Assembly: GCA_022825675.1 (NCBI GenBank)
Contig: JAJDWK010000094.1
Span: forward strand, 1 to 64,000
Reading direction: 5' to 3'
Length of the DNA stretch: 64,000 nt
Origin: Anaerolineae bacterium
Lineage (GTDB): Bacteria; Chloroflexota; Anaerolineae; Aggregatilineales; Phototrophicaceae
Shown here: in pieces, positions 6,753 to 15,795 of the stretch
How positions within the stretch are numbered: the stretch's first letter is position 1
Layout: each line of letters begins with the position of its first letter
Notes under the pieces: generated by a model
Databases searched by the model: none
What the model was told of the DNA's origin: nothing
Seen by the model: the letters and a program-made list of their open reading frames with translations, nothing else
Translations under genes and position numbers: made by a program

Positions 6753-8882
6753 TCATGGGCGATGGTTGCGAATCCACTCCAGCGGGTCAACATAATTCTT
6801 TATCAGCAGATCATAATTGAGCTTGGGCCAATTGCCGGGGCGCGTCTCGAACAAAGTGGTTGAGCTCAAATCAAAGTGCAGATGCGGCACAAAGCGGCCG
6901 AAGGCGTCGCTGATTTCGCATACCCGCTGACCGCGGCGCACACGCTCGCCCACATTGACGCGCATATTCTGCACATGGGCATAGCGGCTGTAGAGCACAC
7001 GCCCGCCCGGCTTGTACAGCGGGTCGTGGCGAATGACCAGCAGGTTGCCCCAGATGCCCATGCGCGCCGCGAATATGACGACGCCGCTGGCGCAGGCATA
7101 ACATGCCATGCCCTTGTCTTCGTAAGGGCGTCCAAAGTTGAGGTCGGCGCCGGTGTGATAGGCTTCGCTGGGGGTGCCGATGAAATAGAGCTTGCCGAAG
7201 GGCGAGGCATCGAGCCAGCCGCGGGGCCATACCCGTTCGCCGCGCCGTTCATCGGCAGTGCCCACGGGCGAATCATAGCCATCGGCGACATGGACGCCGT
7301 TGATTATGCTGGGACCCGGCTCCGGTTTGGGCTCGGGCGCGGGACTATAGCCGGCGGGCGTATCGACGATGCGGCGGAAGCGCACCGCGTCAAAGGCGAT
7401 TTCTTTATCCGCCTCGCCCGTGACATCGTTGAGGAAAACGCGCCCGGCATTTTCCATCTTGCGGTCGAGATCAAAGACGCCGATGGCGACCCAGGCGTTG
7501 CGGTTGCGGCTCTGGTTGATATCCACGACCACTTCGGTTGTCGTGCCAACGATGCCATGCACTTTATAACGCGCCCGCTTGGTTGTCGCTTTGCGGTTGG
7601 GCACAAAGACGGAAATTTCCCACAAGCCATTCTTCGGCAGCTCCCGCCGCCATTCCGCCCAGACTTTGCTGGTGCGCTCTTCGGTATCGACATAGAGATA
7701 ATCCCAGCCCCAGGTATTGCGCCGCGCGTTGAACTCCGGCTTGCCGCTGTAGGTGCCGCTGCGGAAGCCTTCTTTCGTCGGCAAGATAATCACTTCGTCA
7801 GCGAAATTCTGCAGGATGTCGCTGGGCTCTTCATCGGGCGAAGCGGTCAATTCAATCGGCTTGTTGACAGCGTTCCAATGCGCGATGACGCCGCTGCGCC
7901 ACCAGCTTAGCCCTTTCGCGCCCCGCACCTGCGTGGCGAGCGTATGGGCTTCGGTCTGCTCGCTGGATATCGCCGTGCCTTCCAACACGGGGATGATGGG
8001 TTTGTTGTAACCATCCCAGACTGACCACACATCACTAAGCGCGTCTTCAGGCGTTTTGCGAAAGGTCTTCCAATAGGTCTGGGGGTGGATGCTGTCGATG
8101 AAGGGGCTCCATTCGCCAGGGAAAATGCTGTGATAATGCTGGCGGCGCGGGTCAACGCTCATGCCAATATGAAAGCGGTTGCCCAAGCCACGCCGCAGCG
8201 CCAGCATGAAGGGCCTGATAGCGGCGGCGCCACCCTGCCAATACTCTTTATACGGCTCGATATCCAATATCAGCGATTGCACGCCCGGACGGCGGCAGGC
8301 TTCAATCAGCAGTTCCGTCTCCCGTTTTACCGCCAGCCCCGTGGGCACGGTCCAGGCGTGAAACTCGATGCCCGCCAGCTTGCAGGCGCTTACCCAGTCA
8401 TCAATGCTGTCAGGCCCGCTGATTGCCATGGCGCTGGTATCATAATTGCTCATCCATTTGACGCCATTGCTGATCTTGACCCAAATCTGGTTGATATTCG
8501 GCGCCTTGGCTTTGAGGTCTCGCAGCAGCTCCGCCGCGGTATTTTGCGGCACGGTATTGCCCTTCCAATGCCAGACCGCCACTTTGCCATCATAAGGCGT
8601 TGGCTGATGTTTGGGCGGCTGCGCGCCAATCGCCGGGATGAACTCGACATATCCCGCATAGACCCAGCCTTTCAGCCCGCCCTTCTCCAGCCAGACCCAG
8701 TTGCTGCTCGTGCGGCTGTCGGGATAATAGACGACCAGCACATTGTCCAAGATATCGCCGACATCGGTGTAGGTAACCGCGGGACCGCTGCGGATATTGC
8801 TGAGCGCCGAGCGCGTATTGGCGACGGCAATCACGCCTTTGCCGGCATCGGCGGGCTTCGGCACTGCTGCTCGGTTACTCAT
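6753..8882 (-). CDS. Multi-domain cell-wall hydrolase: SH3-like, glycosidase-like barrel, golvesin-like, M23 peptidase
   Basis: I use the ATG at 8882 because GGGAGG lies eight bases upstream; the ATG at 8888 is only two bases from it. Domains along about 709 residues: an SH3b-like segment (about 15-85, ending GWVYAGYVEF), a TIM-barrel glycosidase-like region (about 100-350, with LILDIEPYKEYW), a golvesin/CBM-like beta domain (about 365-520), and a C-terminal M23/LytM endopeptidase. The M23 ligands are visible as HTGAD (H578 and D582, counted from the first ATG) and HLHFD (H669/H671). It should cleave peptidoglycan or protein cross-links outside the membrane, yet no signal peptide or transmembrane segment is visible at the N-terminus. 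It ends just beyond the DUF59 gene, convergently. Confidence 0.8.
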   Translation of the reverse strand: MSNRAAVPKPADAGKGVIAVANTRSALSNIRSGPAVTYTDVGDILDNVLVVYYPDSRTSSNWVWLEKGGLKGWVYAGYVEFIPAIGAQPPKHQPTPYDGKVAVWHWKGNTVPQNTAAELLRDLKAKAPNINQIWVKISNGVKWMSNYDTSAMAISGPDSIDDWVSACKLAGIEFHAWTVPTGLAVKRETELLIEACRRPGVQSLILDIEPYKEYWQGGAAAIRPFMLALRRGLGNRFHIGMSVDPRRQHYHSIFPGEWSPFIDSIHPQTYWKTFRKTPEDALSDVWSVWDGYNKPIIPVLEGTAISSEQTEAHTLATQVRGAKGLSWWRSGVIAHWNAVNKPIELTASPDEEPSDILQNFADEVIILPTKEGFRSGTYSGKPEFNARRNTWGWDYLYVDTEERTSKVWAEWRRELPKNGLWEISVFVPNRKATTKRARYKVHGIVGTTTEVVVDINQSRNRNAWVAIGVFDLDRKMENAGRVFLNDVTGEADKEIAFDAVRFRRIVDTPAGYSPAPEPKPEPGPSIINGVHVADGYDSPVGTADERRGERVWPRGWLDASPFGKLYFIGTPSEAYHTGADLNFGRPYEDKGMACYACASGVVIFAARMGIWGNLLVIRHDPLYKPGGRVLYSRYAHVQNMRVNVGERVRRGQRVCEISDAFGRFVPHLHFDLSSTTLFETRPGNWPKLNYDLLIKNYVDPLEWIRNHRP

Positions 8883-8927
8883 CCGCATTACCTCCCGTCA
8901 AGCTGCTAAGGGGCATAGAGGCATGGT

Positions 8928-8933
8928 AGTATA
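8928..8933 (-). promoter_or_regulatory. -10-like box upstream of the M23 gene
   Basis: TATACT reads on the minus strand about 45 bases before the start codon. No good -35 box is found at normal spacing, so this is tentative. The rest of 8889-9044 holds nothing I can identify. Confidence 0.35.
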
Positions 8934-9044
8934 CTTGCCGCAATTGGGCAAAGCGCCTCCCGCCCGCTATCAGCCTGACAGCAAAGAGCCGCCAAATGGC
9001 GACCCTTTGCTCTTATGATTCTGGAAGCGGTGGAAAAGCGCCAG

Positions 9045-10148
9045 CTAGACGACAAACTCGCCATTGCGATAAAAGAGCTCGCCATCCACGAGGATTTCGC
9101 TGTCCTGGCGCATGTCGCAGATCATATCCCAGTGCACGGCGCTGGTATTGCGGCTTCCCGTCTCCGGATAGCCCATGCCAATCGCCATGTGCACGGTGCC
9201 GCCGATTTTCTCGTCATAGAGGATGCTGCCGGTGAACTGGGTGATGCCGAAGTTGGTGCCAATGGCGAATTCGCCTAGGTAGCGGGCACCAGCGTCAGTA
9301 TCCAGTTGCGCTTGCAGCAGGTCCGCATTCTGTTCGGCGCTTGCCGCTACCACCTTGCCCCGCTCGAACTTCAGCTCGATGCCGCTGACGGCGCGCCCGC
9401 CGACAATCGCGGGATAGCTGAAGCACACCCAGCCATTGACGCTGTCCTCCACGGGACCGGTGAAAATCTCGCCGCTGGGCATATTGCGCTTGCCATCGCT
9501 GTTGATGAAGCGGCGCTCGTCAATGCGCAGTTCCAGGTCGATATGCGGACCGCGGAGGGCGATGTGCCGCTTGCCGGCGAGGTAATCCACTTTCTGCTGC
9601 TGCATGGCGCTCAACTTGCGCCATTCCGCCGCCGGGTCTTCCGCTTCACAGAAACAAGCGCCATAGACAAAATCTTCATATTCTTCGAAGCTCATGTTGG
9701 CTTCTTGGGCGCCAGCCTGCGTTGGGAAGAGCGTGCCCACCCAGCGGAATTCGCCGCGCGCCGCCCGCTGCAGCCGCATCTGCAGGAGCTCGCTTTGGGC
9801 GGCGCGTAGCGCCTGCATACGCGCCGCGCTGATATTGGTCTGGGCGCGGGTATTCTCTGGCGCGCGCACGCGGATGTAGACATCCGCCTCTTCGGTGTAG
9901 AGCTTGCGACTCGGGTCTACCCAGGCGATTTGCTCGTCGCTGCCATGCCGCAGCAAGCTGCGAAGCATCGCCTCGTCATCGATGAAGAGGCTCGGCTGTC
10001 CGCCAGCCTGCAGCACTGCCTGATAGATATCGCGCAGGATCGGCAGCGAAGTGAAATCCCCGAGGATGCCAACCCACTCGCCCGGCTGCACCTGCGTCGA
10101 ATAGTCCACCAAAAGCCGCGCCAATTTGCCGCGCCGCCGGTCACTCAT
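9045..10148 (-). CDS. M29-family metallo-aminopeptidase
   Basis: This 367-residue protein matches the AmpS/AmpT/PepS family of thermophilic-type aminopeptidases, which remove N-terminal residues using two metal ions. The conserved ligand-bearing segments are MPSGEIFTGP, YLGEFAIGTN, GGTVHMAIGMGYPETG and SAVHWDMICD, so the Glu, Glu, His and His/Asp set is complete. No signal peptide is seen; it is a cytoplasmic enzyme. A GGGAGGG ribosome-binding site lies about five bases before the ATG. It may be followed by the M23 gene in a shared minus-strand run, but the 160-base gap argues for separate promoters. Confidence 0.92.
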   Translation of the reverse strand: MSDRRRGKLARLLVDYSTQVQPGEWVGILGDFTSLPILRDIYQAVLQAGGQPSLFIDDEAMLRSLLRHGSDEQIAWVDPSRKLYTEEADVYIRVRAPENTRAQTNISAARMQALRAAQSELLQMRLQRAARGEFRWVGTLFPTQAGAQEANMSFEEYEDFVYGACFCEAEDPAAEWRKLSAMQQQKVDYLAGKRHIALRGPHIDLELRIDERRFINSDGKRNMPSGEIFTGPVEDSVNGWVCFSYPAIVGGRAVSGIELKFERGKVVAASAEQNADLLQAQLDTDAGARYLGEFAIGTNFGITQFTGSILYDEKIGGTVHMAIGMGYPETGSRNTSAVHWDMICDMRQDSEILVDGELFYRNGEFVV

Positions 10149-10185
10149 AGCGCCCTCCCGCCGTGTCGTTGAGCTTCAAGGAGCG

Positions 10186-10692
10186 TCAAGCCAGATTGCG
10201 CGCCGCCGCCAGCGCCGCGTCAAAGTCAACTTCGTTGCCGATAACGGGCACATATTCAGCATGGCGCACCGTGTTGTCGCGATCGAGCACAAATACCGCC
10301 CGCTGACAGATGCGCCAATCGGTGTCGTGAACGCCATAGTCATCGGCGAATTGCATATCGCGATGGGTCGAAAGCGTCTCGGAATTGTCGATGCCGGCGC
10401 TGTCGCAGAAGCGTGAGAGCGCAAAGGGCATATCGGCGCTCACCGTCAAAACAACAGCATCCGGCAAACCCGCCGCTTCCTGGTTGAAGCGGCGCGTCTG
10501 TTGGGAGCAGACGCCAGTATCAACCGAGGGCACGACGCTAATCACCTTGACCTTGCCGGCATAATCCGCCAGCGATTTGCTGCTCAAGTCGCTGGCAATC
10601 AAGCTGAAATCGGGCGCGAGCGCGCCGACTGTCAGCATTTCGTTTTGAATAGTGTGTTCGTTTTCCCCAACCATCATCCCTGGACGCGCCAT
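10186..10692 (-). CDS. tpx: Thiol peroxidase (Tpx, atypical 2-Cys peroxiredoxin)
   Basis: The protein has 168 residues from the ATG at 10692, chosen because AAGGAG lies eight bases upstream and MARPGMM is followed at once by the Tpx core; the ATG at 10713 has no such site. Tpx reduces hydroperoxides with thioredoxin. The peroxidatic C62 sits in SVDTGVCSQQT (T59 completes the TxxC motif), the resolving C96 is in SRFCDSAG, and the conserved Arg is in the C-terminal half. It acts in the cytoplasm. Confidence 0.95.
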   Translation of the reverse strand: MARPGMMVGENEHTIQNEMLTVGALAPDFSLIASDLSSKSLADYAGKVKVISVVPSVDTGVCSQQTRRFNQEAAGLPDAVVLTVSADMPFALSRFCDSAGIDNSETLSTHRDMQFADDYGVHDTDWRICQRAVFVLDRDNTVRHAEYVPVIGNEVDFDAALAAARNLA

Positions 10693-10751
10693 TGTGGCTT
10701 CTCCTTTTCCCAATTGTCTGGGAAACTTATCGGCACTCGAATACTATGTGC

Positions 10752-10779
10752 ATTATAGATAGCATAGCCATTCTATCAA
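10752..10779 (-). promoter_or_regulatory. Promoter of tpx
   Basis: On the minus strand TTGATA (10779-10774), a 16-base spacer and a perfect TATAAT (10757-10752) precede tpx by about 60 bases. Confidence 0.65.
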
Positions 10780-10824
10780 GGCAGCGCTCTTTCGCGCGCC
10801 ACTGGATTGTATAGGGGATACTGT

Positions 10825-11460
10825 ATGAGACGCAAAATCTTTGCCTTCGCGCTTGTGCTTGCAATTGTCGGCACCGCCTTGGAAATCACCCAGCCCTGGC
10901 TGTATTTTGTCAATCATGAAGTCAACGAAGCATTCCCCGGCTTAAGCGCGGACGAGCGTACCGCTGTGGGCGAGATGCCGGAAGACGAGAAGCAAATGCT
11001 CATCAAGATGGCGCGGGAAAACCGCGAAATGGCGGAGCAAACCGCCCGCGCCCAAGTAGGCGCGGACCAGGTTGTACCAGCGGAACAGCAAGCGATGCCG
11101 CCGGATATGCCAGCGGAACCGAGCGCTCTCGCCAGCGGCTCTTTCATCGACATTGACCCGATCCACGGGGCGGTAGGCAGCGCGACAATTTATGCCTTGC
11201 CCGATGGCCGTCGCATCCTGCGCTTTGAGGACTTCCGCTCCAAGAACGGTCCTGATTTGCATGTCTACCTGTCCAGAGAAGCGCCTGCCAGCACCTTTGC
11301 CGGGCTGGGCGATGACGCGCTCTATCTGGGCGCTTTGAAAGGCAATGTCGGCAGCCAAAATTATGACATTCCCGCCGAAGCCGACATAAGCCAATATCGC
11401 AGCGCCGTCATCTATTGCCGACCATTCCGCGTGGTCTTCAGCACCGCGGAGTTTATGTAA
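10825..11460 (+). CDS. Membrane-anchored DM13-domain protein
   Basis: I start at the ATG at 10825, preceded by GGGGA at good distance, giving 211 residues. Residues 1-22 form a positively charged start plus hydrophobic stretch (signal anchor or signal peptide). A charged, helical, possibly coiled region follows (about 30-75), then a linker and a DM13 domain from about 100 to the end, with RFEDFRSKNGPDLHVYLS and a lone Cys in IYCRPFRVVFS. DM13 domains occur in animal and bacterial extracellular proteins and have been proposed to bind or transfer redox groups through a conserved Cys. The role here is unknown; the neighbouring thiol peroxidase is transcribed away from it. Confidence 0.75.
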   Translation: MRRKIFAFALVLAIVGTALEITQPWLYFVNHEVNEAFPGLSADERTAVGEMPEDEKQMLIKMARENREMAEQTARAQVGADQVVPAEQQAMPPDMPAEPSALASGSFIDIDPIHGAVGSATIYALPDGRRILRFEDFRSKNGPDLHVYLSREAPASTFAGLGDDALYLGALKGNVGSQNYDIPAEADISQYRSAVIYCRPFRVVFSTAEFM

Positions 11461-11488
11461 GCGCTAAGCGCGTTCTTGGGCATTGGCG

Positions 11489-13090
11489 TTAGTCGAAATC
11501 GCGATAGCGCCATTTTCCCTCGACCATCGTGCCCAGCACTTTAATCCGCGGGATGGCATCAGGCTCAACAGCGTAGATGTCGCGGTCCAGCGCAATCAAA
11601 TCCGCCAGGTAACCTGGTCGCAGCCTGCCCAGGCGGTCTTCCATGCCGGCGGCATAGGCGGGACCCTGGGTGAAGCCCAGCAGCGCCTCGCGCAGGCTGA
11701 GCCGCGCCTGCGGGTACCAGCCGCCGGCGGGCGCGCCCTCCCGCTGCCGGGTCACGGCGGCGTGGATGCCCAGCAAGGGCTCCAGCGGCTCCACCGGCGC
11801 GTCCGAGCCAAATGCGACGCGCGCGCCGCAGTCCAGTTGCAGGCGCGGATTATACGCGTATTGGCTGCGCTCGCCCCAATAGCGATCCGCCGTGACCATA
11901 TCAGAAGTGGCGTGGATGGGCTGCATTGAGGCGATAATGTCCAGTTGCGCCAGGCGGGCGACATCTTGCGGGTGGATGATTTGCACATGCTCGATGCGGT
12001 GGCGGCGGCTGCTTGTCGGCTCGCCGCGTTCCGCTTCTTGCAGGCGCACTGCCTGGAAGACATCCAGCACATCGTGCACGGCTTTGTCGCCGATGGCATG
12101 CACCGCCGATGGCAAGCCCATGGCGCTGGCGCGGCTGACATAGTCCACCATCTCTTCTTTATCAACCAGCGCCATGCCATAATTGTCCGGCTCGCCAGCA
12201 TAGGGCGCGAACATCAGCGCGGTTTTTGGTCCCAATGCGCCATCAGCGAACAATTTCAGCCCGCCGATGCGCAGCCAATCATCACCGAAATTGCGCCGAA
12301 TGCCAGAAGCCAGCGCCGCATCCAGCCAACGCTGATTTATCTGCTTGACGGCGCGCAGCGCCAGCTCGCCCCGCTCCCGCAGGACTTGCAGCGCCGCCAG
12401 GCAGGAGGGCTCGTCAAAGTCATGAATCATCGTGATGCCGCTGCGCAGCGCCCGCTCCTGCGCCAGCAGCATCATATCCGCCAACTGCTCGCTGGATGGG
12501 CTTGGCAGAACGGCGTCCACCAACTGCATCGCCGTCTCCAGCAAGATGCCGGTCGCCCGTCCCGCGGCATCGCGCAGGATGCTGCCGCCCTCGGGGTCGG
12601 CGGTATCAGCGTTGATGCCAGCCGCTTCCAGCGCTTTGCTATTCGCCCAGCCGGCATGCCCGCTTTTGGCATCCAGGTACACGGGGTGATGCGGCGCGAC
12701 CGCGTCCAGGTCAGCCGCGTTGGGGAACTCACGGCTTTGCCACAAATCTTGCGCCCAGCCCTGCCCGGTTATCCATTCGCCGGGCGCTGCTTTGGCGGCG
12801 CGCTCGGCAACACGGGCAAGCGCTTCTTCTTTGCTGGGCACTTCAAACACATTCACCGCTTGCAGCGCCTTCGCCTGCGCTTCCCAATGCAGGTGCGCGT
12901 CAGTCAAGCCGGGCAAGACCGTTTTGCCGTCCAGATTGAACACTTCCGTATTGGCGCTCGCCAGGCGCAAAATCTCGGCATCATCGCCGACAGCGGCGAT
13001 GCGCCCAAACAGGAGCGCCAGGGCGCTGGCTCCTGGCGTAGGGTCGTCCAAGGTGTGCATATTGCCATTGAACAGAATCGTATCAATCAT
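11489..13090 (-). CDS. Amidohydrolase family protein (YtcJ-like, amidohydro_3)
   Basis: The 533-residue protein begins with the beta-sandwich strand LFNGNMHTLDD and has the metal-binding HLH in LTDAHLHWEAQ, further HAIGDKAVHDV and HRIEHVQIIHPQD motifs, and AFGSDAPVEPLEPL near the C-terminus. All fit the metal-dependent YtcJ/AepA-like branch of the amidohydrolase superfamily, which hydrolyses amide or related bonds of small molecules. The actual substrate cannot be read from sequence. No signal peptide is seen. A PfkB-type kinase gene is directly upstream with nine bases between, so they are probably co-transcribed. Confidence 0.88.
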   Translation of the reverse strand: MIDTILFNGNMHTLDDPTPGASALALLFGRIAAVGDDAEILRLASANTEVFNLDGKTVLPGLTDAHLHWEAQAKALQAVNVFEVPSKEEALARVAERAAKAAPGEWITGQGWAQDLWQSREFPNAADLDAVAPHHPVYLDAKSGHAGWANSKALEAAGINADTADPEGGSILRDAAGRATGILLETAMQLVDAVLPSPSSEQLADMMLLAQERALRSGITMIHDFDEPSCLAALQVLRERGELALRAVKQINQRWLDAALASGIRRNFGDDWLRIGGLKLFADGALGPKTALMFAPYAGEPDNYGMALVDKEEMVDYVSRASAMGLPSAVHAIGDKAVHDVLDVFQAVRLQEAERGEPTSSRRHRIEHVQIIHPQDVARLAQLDIIASMQPIHATSDMVTADRYWGERSQYAYNPRLQLDCGARVAFGSDAPVEPLEPLLGIHAAVTRQREGAPAGGWYPQARLSLREALLGFTQGPAYAAGMEDRLGRLRPGYLADLIALDRDIYAVEPDAIPRIKVLGTMVEGKWRYRDFD

Positions 13091-13099
13091 GCGCCTTGC

Positions 13100-13942
13100 C
13101 TATCGTACATTTGCCATTTCTTGTTGAATTTCCCTTGCGGTTGGCGCGCTTTCGACGCTACTTCTCGTGACGGAATATGCCGCCAGCTTGCCAGCCAGCC
13201 GCACCGCTTTTGCCACATCGCCCGCCAACAGCGGCAGCGCCCCCAGCAAGCAAGCGGCGAAGACATCGCCAGCGCCAGTCAAGTCCCGCGGCTGCACTTC
13301 GAGGCTGTCATAGCGCATAGCGCCGCCCGCGTGATAATAGGTCCCGCCAGCGCGCCCGTTGGTCACAATCAGATGCTGGCAGACGCGCCGCGCTTCATCC
13401 GTATATTCGGGCGCGTGCCGCACATCCTCTTCGCTGTAGACAACGATGTCAATCCGCTTGAGGGCGTCGGCATCAAACCAGCGCTTGAAGAGGACCTTGC
13501 CACCGGCATCCCAGCGCCGCATCAAACCTTGCAGCGTCAACATTAGGCGCGCCTGCGGGAACTTCGCCGCCATTTCGCTTGCGTTTACTTCATGCGACAG
13601 CGGTCCCAGATGCACATAGGGCGCGCCCAGCCAGCCCACCGGCACATCAGAATAGCGGATATCACGCGCTGTCGCCCGCACATATTGCTGACGCCCGCGC
13701 TCGCTGTACACATTTTCATAGGTGAGCGAAGTTTCGGCGGGCAGCAGCGACAGCTTGCCAAAAGGCAGCAAATGCTTGAGCAAGCTCTCGTTGTAAGCGG
13801 CGCTGGTGAGCAGGCCGACGCGATGCCCGAAGGCGGCATACGTCGGCGCGGCATAAGATACCGTGCCGCCCAGCATCGGTCCGCTCGCTGTCAGATCGAC
13901 GGTCAAGTTGCCGATGAGCAAGATATCAATCGAAGAATCCAT
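13100..13942 (-). CDS. PfkB-family carbohydrate kinase
   Basis: About 280 residues from the ATG at 13942; the codon before it is GTG and could also be used. The signature DLTGAGDVFAACLLGAL carries the catalytic Asp and anion hole of the PfkB/ribokinase fold, and the N-terminus has IGNLTVDL and GGTVSYAA. Such kinases phosphorylate sugars or nucleosides. It is shorter than ribokinase and lacks features that would name the substrate. It shares a tight operon with the downstream amidohydrolase, hinting at a shared salvage or catabolic role. Confidence 0.85.
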   Translation of the reverse strand: MDSSIDILLIGNLTVDLTASGPMLGGTVSYAAPTYAAFGHRVGLLTSAAYNESLLKHLLPFGKLSLLPAETSLTYENVYSERGRQQYVRATARDIRYSDVPVGWLGAPYVHLGPLSHEVNASEMAAKFPQARLMLTLQGLMRRWDAGGKVLFKRWFDADALKRIDIVVYSEEDVRHAPEYTDEARRVCQHLIVTNGRAGGTYYHAGGAMRYDSLEVQPRDLTGAGDVFAACLLGALPLLAGDVAKAVRLAGKLAAYSVTRSSVESAPTAREIQQEMANVR

Positions 13943-13987
13943 CACGCAGGACCGTCAGGCAATTTTATGCGGGCGGCGGGATGCCCA

Positions 13988-14728
13988 TCATTTGGGCACA
14001 ATAGTTACTTTGCGCGCGCTGCCTTCGCCGATGCTGCGGGTCATGACATCGTCGCGCCCGCGCAGTGTAAGGTGGATGATGCGGCGTTCGTTGGGGTGCA
14101 TCGGCTCCAGCGTGATTGTGCGCCCTTGCTGTACCGCCTGCTTCGCCATGCGCTTCGCCAAGCCACGCAGCCGGCTGGAGCGCCCGGCTTTGTAACCGCC
14201 AGCGTCAATGATGATATTGGCGCGGCGTTCCAGACGCCGGCTGCAAATCAAACGCACGATATGCTGCAAGGAAGAAAGCGTCTCCCCGCGCCGCCCGATG
14301 AGGCGGCTGACGCGCTCCCCGGTGATGTTAAGCATCCAGTGAGCTTCGGCGCTGTCATCGTCATCTTCCGCGCGCTGCACGCGAACCTGGGCGTTGATTT
14401 GCATCTTCGCCAGCAGCTCTTCCAGCACTTCTTTGCCGACGCGGGCATCTTCGGCGAGGTCCTCAGTCGCGATGCCGTCTTGCCGGATGCGGGCGGGCAG
14501 CGCCCCGCTGTCACCGCTGTGGCTGGGCGCGTCGGCGGGGGCATCAGCCGCCCGCCGCCCAATCAGCACCATGCGCACCCGCGCTTCCCGCGCGCCGAAG
14601 CCAAAAATGCCGGTGTTCGGCTCTTCCAAAACTTCGATCATCACTTCGCTTGGGGAGGCTTTCAGCTCCGCCAAGCCTTTGCTAATCGCCGCATCAACCG
14701 AATTCGCGGTTACTTCAATCATTTCCAT
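13988..14728 (-). CDS. jag: RNA-binding protein Jag/KhpB (Jag-N, KH, R3H)
   Basis: The 246-residue protein has the Jag N-terminal domain (residues 1-55, with TGIFGFGAREARVRM), a linker, a KH domain (about 115-190, with ITGERVSRLIGRRGETLSSLQ carrying the GRRG loop) and a C-terminal R3H domain with NERRIIHLTL. It binds RNA and is typically encoded beside yidC; in firmicutes it affects cell elongation and division. It is the last gene of the rpmH-rnpA-yidD-lipoprotein-yidC-jag run here, separated from yidC by 138 bases that contain a hairpin at 14800-14828. Confidence 0.93.
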   Translation of the reverse strand: MEMIEVTANSVDAAISKGLAELKASPSEVMIEVLEEPNTGIFGFGAREARVRMVLIGRRAADAPADAPSHSGDSGALPARIRQDGIATEDLAEDARVGKEVLEELLAKMQINAQVRVQRAEDDDDSAEAHWMLNITGERVSRLIGRRGETLSSLQHIVRLICSRRLERRANIIIDAGGYKAGRSSRLRGLAKRMAKQAVQQGRTITLEPMHPNERRIIHLTLRGRDDVMTRSIGEGSARKVTIVPK

Positions 14729-14799
14729 AGTTCAAATCCTTACGCGATTCACAGCGCTGCACACTCAACCGGTTCCAGCCGACGCGCCGCCCTGCGGTT

Positions 14800-14828
14800 C
14801 TCAAGCTGCTGTCATGCCAGCGCTTGAG
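14800..14828. other. Hairpin between yidC and jag
   Basis: CTCAAGC (14800-14806) and GCTTGAG (14822-14828) pair perfectly over a 15-nt loop. No T-run is present. It may be an mRNA processing or attenuation element within the cluster. Confidence 0.35.
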
Positions 14829-14866
14829 GGGCACCGTCTACAAGTATGGGCGGCGGAAGCTCCCGC

Positions 14867-15772
14867 CTATTTGCGGCGTGGCTTCTTCTTGCGCGCTTTG
14901 CGGCGCGGCTTCGTCACCGGCGCGTCATCCTCAAGTTCGACCACAACTGGCGCTTCATCCGCTTTTTTGCTGCGGAAGACTTTGTCCAGCACACGCCGTC
15001 CCTGCGGGCTGTATTGCACGATGCCAATCAGGTTTGAGGTTACAAAATAGACCGACAAGCCGACCGAAAAGGACAGCGAGAAGAAGCCGAACATAATCGG
15101 CATAATCGTGGTCATGCTTTTGGTCATCGCCGCCGCTTGACCGCCGGCGCTCGGGCTTTCGTCTTCGTCATCATCCTCTTTTTTCGCGCTGGCATGGCCG
15201 CCGGTCATCATCGTGAGTTTCTGCTGCGCCCAGGTCGTAACCAGCACCAGCAGGGGCAGCGCCAGCGCATACGTCGGGTTCTCTGTCGGCGCGAGCGTCA
15301 AATCCAGCTCGGGCAGAAAGTCCAGCAGCTGCGGCACGGGCGACCACATGCGCTGCAGCGGTATCAACGAATCCAGCCCAGGTATCAGCAGGCGCTCCGA
15401 CAGATCCACCAGTTGAAATGGCGTCGCCGCCAGCGCGAAGAAAATCGCCTGATACAAGCCGATAAGGATGGGGAACTGTATCACCATCGGGAAGCAGCCG
15501 CCCGCCGGGTTGACCTTGTTCTCCCGATAGAGCTTCATCTGCGCCTGCGACATCTTTTCTTTGTCGCCCTTGTATTTTTCTTGCAGCTTTTTCAGCTGTG
15601 GCTGCAGCTGCTGCATGCGGCGGGATGATTCTTGCTGCCGCGCCAAGAGCGGGTAAGTCAAGAAACGGATGATGACCGTCAGCACAACAATCGCGAGCAC
15701 AATATCCTGGTTCAGCAGGGCATAGAGCCATGCCAATATGGTGACAAAGGGGTTAAGAATCAAATCCCACAT
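14867..15772 (-). CDS. yidC: Membrane protein insertase YidC (Oxa1 family)
   Basis: This 301-residue short-form YidC lacks the large periplasmic domain of proteobacterial YidC, as in Gram-positive and Chloroflexota proteins. It begins with hydrophobic segments (residues 5-40), then a charged cytoplasmic loop (MQQLQPQLKKLQEKYKGDKE, the conserved Oxa1 loop), the conserved NPAGGCFPMVIQFPILIGLYQAIF, and further membrane helices around 165-190 and 215-250. The tail is Lys/Arg-rich (KPRRKARKKKPRRK), typical of forms that contact the ribosome. An acidic, charged stretch at about 195-210 (KKEDDDEDES) interrupts the C-terminal half. It inserts and folds membrane proteins. Confidence 0.94.
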   Translation of the reverse strand: MWDLILNPFVTILAWLYALLNQDIVLAIVVLTVIIRFLTYPLLARQQESSRRMQQLQPQLKKLQEKYKGDKEKMSQAQMKLYRENKVNPAGGCFPMVIQFPILIGLYQAIFFALAATPFQLVDLSERLLIPGLDSLIPLQRMWSPVPQLLDFLPELDLTLAPTENPTYALALPLLVLVTTWAQQKLTMMTGGHASAKKEDDDEDESPSAGGQAAAMTKSMTTIMPIMFGFFSLSFSVGLSVYFVTSNLIGIVQYSPQGRRVLDKVFRSKKADEAPVVVELEDDAPVTKPRRKARKKKPRRK

Positions 15773-15795
15773 TCGGTCAAGCTCCCATCGATGGC

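Noticed and set aside
11945..13546. A 533-codon plus-strand frame opposite the amidohydrolase and kinase genes
   Set aside because: It is antisense to two genes with full family motifs and matches no family itself.
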